From: Clostridium kluyveri DSM 555
GTDB lineage: Bacteria > Bacillota > Clostridia > Clostridiales > Clostridiaceae
DNA length: 64,000 bases
Assembly (NCBI RefSeq): GCF_000016505.1
Contig: NC_009706.1
Coordinates: 372,001-436,000 of the forward strand
Reading direction: 5' to 3'
Each line of letters begins with the position of its first letter. The first letter of the stretch is position 1. Shown here in pieces: positions 63,280-64,000 of this stretch. The notes below the pieces were generated by a model. The model was not told the origin of the DNA. It did not search any database and saw nothing but the letters and a program-made list of their open reading frames with translations. The position numbers and the translations under genes are program-made.

Positions 63280-64000
63280 ATGAAAATAGTAGTTTGCTTA
63301 AAGCAAGTACCAGATACAACTGAAGTTAAAATAGATCCAAAAACAGGAACATTAATAAGAGAAGGCGTTCCATCAATAATAAACCCAGATGATAAAAATG
63401 CACTTGAAGAATCAATTGCTTTAAAAGAAAAAGTAGGGGGTACAGTTACAGTAGTAAGCATGGGGCCTCCACAGGCAGTGGATGCACTTAGAGAAGCTCT
63501 AGCTATGGGAGCTGATGAAGCAATATTAGTTTCAGACAGAGCTTTTGCAGGAGCAGATACTCAAGCTACTTCCTATGCATTAGCAGGAGCACTTAAAAAT
63601 TTAGAATATGATTTAATATTTGCAGGAAGACAAGCTATAGATGGAGATACTGCACAGGTTGGACCTCAAATAGCAGAAAAATTAGGAATACCTCAGATAA
63701 CATATGTAGAAAAAGTTGATGTAGATGGAGATACTTTAACAGTTCAAAGAGCTTGGGAAGATGGATATGAAGTAGCAAAAATTAAAACTCCATGCATGTT
63801 AACTGCTATAAAAGAGTTAAATCAACCAAGATATATGAACATGAAGAACATATTTGAAGTTTTCAAGAAAGAAGTTAAAATATGGAGTGCTGACGACTTA
63901 GATGTAGATAAAAATAAACTTGGTCTTAATGGTTCCTGCACAAAAGTTAAGAGATCACATACAAAAGAAGCAAAAGGAGCAGGAGAAATCGTTAATAAAC
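63280..64000 (+). CDS. etfB: Electron transfer flavoprotein beta subunit (partial, runs off the window)
   Basis: 240 codons are visible, without a stop. KIVVCLKQVPDTTEVKIDPK, NPDDKNALEESIALKE, AIDGDTAQVGPQIAEKLG and LTAIKELNQPRYMN are EtfB signatures. This subunit holds the bifurcating FAD partner region and passes electrons to Bcd. AGGAGGAG is upstream. The gene continues beyond the right edge, where etfA would be expected. Confidence 0.95.
   Translation, partial: MKIVVCLKQVPDTTEVKIDPKTGTLIREGVPSIINPDDKNALEESIALKEKVGGTVTVVSMGPPQAVDALREALAMGADEAILVSDRAFAGADTQATSYALAGALKNLEYDLIFAGRQAIDGDTAQVGPQIAEKLGIPQITYVEKVDVDGDTLTVQRAWEDGYEVAKIKTPCMLTAIKELNQPRYMNMKNIFEVFKKEVKIWSADDLDVDKNKLGLNGSCTKVKRSHTKEAKGAGEIVNK

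Overview
The window is AT-rich, gene-dense Firmicute DNA with Clostridium-type content: strong Shine-Dalgarno sites, T-box and preQ1 leaders, a rex–crt–bcd–etfB butyryl-CoA block, fhs–fchA–folD one-carbon genes, pyruvate carboxylase and ferredoxin-type proteins. The set and order look like Clostridium kluyveri or a close relative. That is an inference from gene order as I remember it, not a database result. No tRNA, rRNA, CRISPR array or intact insertion sequence was seen.

Layout. (1) 0.3-8.3 kb is an accessory region rich in broken genes: a glucuronyl-epimerase-like protein, a BlaI repressor with a twin operator, a twice-frameshifted BlaR1-like protease fused to leucine-rich repeats, a cell-wall-binding-repeat protein with a late frameshift, a PTS-EIIC/EAL gene with an internal deletion, a nonsense-mutated cyclase gene and a MarR regulator. 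(2) 8.3-12.7 kb holds a chemoreceptor, a Cas2-fold (SinR-like) small protein, a His-tailed small protein and long structured non-coding stretches. (3) 12.79-19.13 kb is a decayed integrative element bounded by two 132-bp direct repeats (about 95% identical). It contains a ruined tyrosine integrase, a LexA-type box, intact recT and recE-like exonuclease genes, a sigma-factor remnant, a Cu/Zn superoxide dismutase, tandem promoter/terminator modules and a small membrane protein with an ATA start. (4) The right-hand repeat is the promoter and 5' part of a preQ1-I riboswitch. It leads a queuosine operon: a 2-hydroxyacyl-CoA-dehydratase-like protein, its ASKHA activase, queC and queT. (5) 22-64 kb is mostly ordinary chromosome: T-box–ilvA, an Mrp ATPase, a [2Fe-2S] ferredoxin, a second chemoreceptor, amt–PII, an ArsR plus CoA-disulfide-reductase/rhodanese/TusA/DsrE fusion, an rRNA methyltransferase, a DbpA helicase, a 2-hydroxyacid dehydrogenase, an AraC regulator, a dicarboxylate symporter, a T-box–aminotransferase unit, fhs–fchA–folD, a FAD oxidoreductase, DUF1836, a RusA-like nuclease, tsaD, pyc, a patatin, an M16 protease, a thiamine-binding-like protein, a pseudo-receiver, ABC-F, rex, crt, bcd and partial etfB.

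Main points of interest. The integrated element appears to have used the preQ1 riboswitch leader of the queuosine operon as its attachment site, so each end carries a copy of the promoter and half aptamer. A dehydratase/activase pair of the double-cubane or benzoyl-CoA-reductase type sits inside a preQ1-controlled operon, which suggests an unassigned redox step in queuosine metabolism or salvage. FolD lacks the residues needed for cyclohydrolase activity and lies beside a separate cyclohydrolase, FchA. A structured intergenic repeat is present in two nearly full copies and one fragment.
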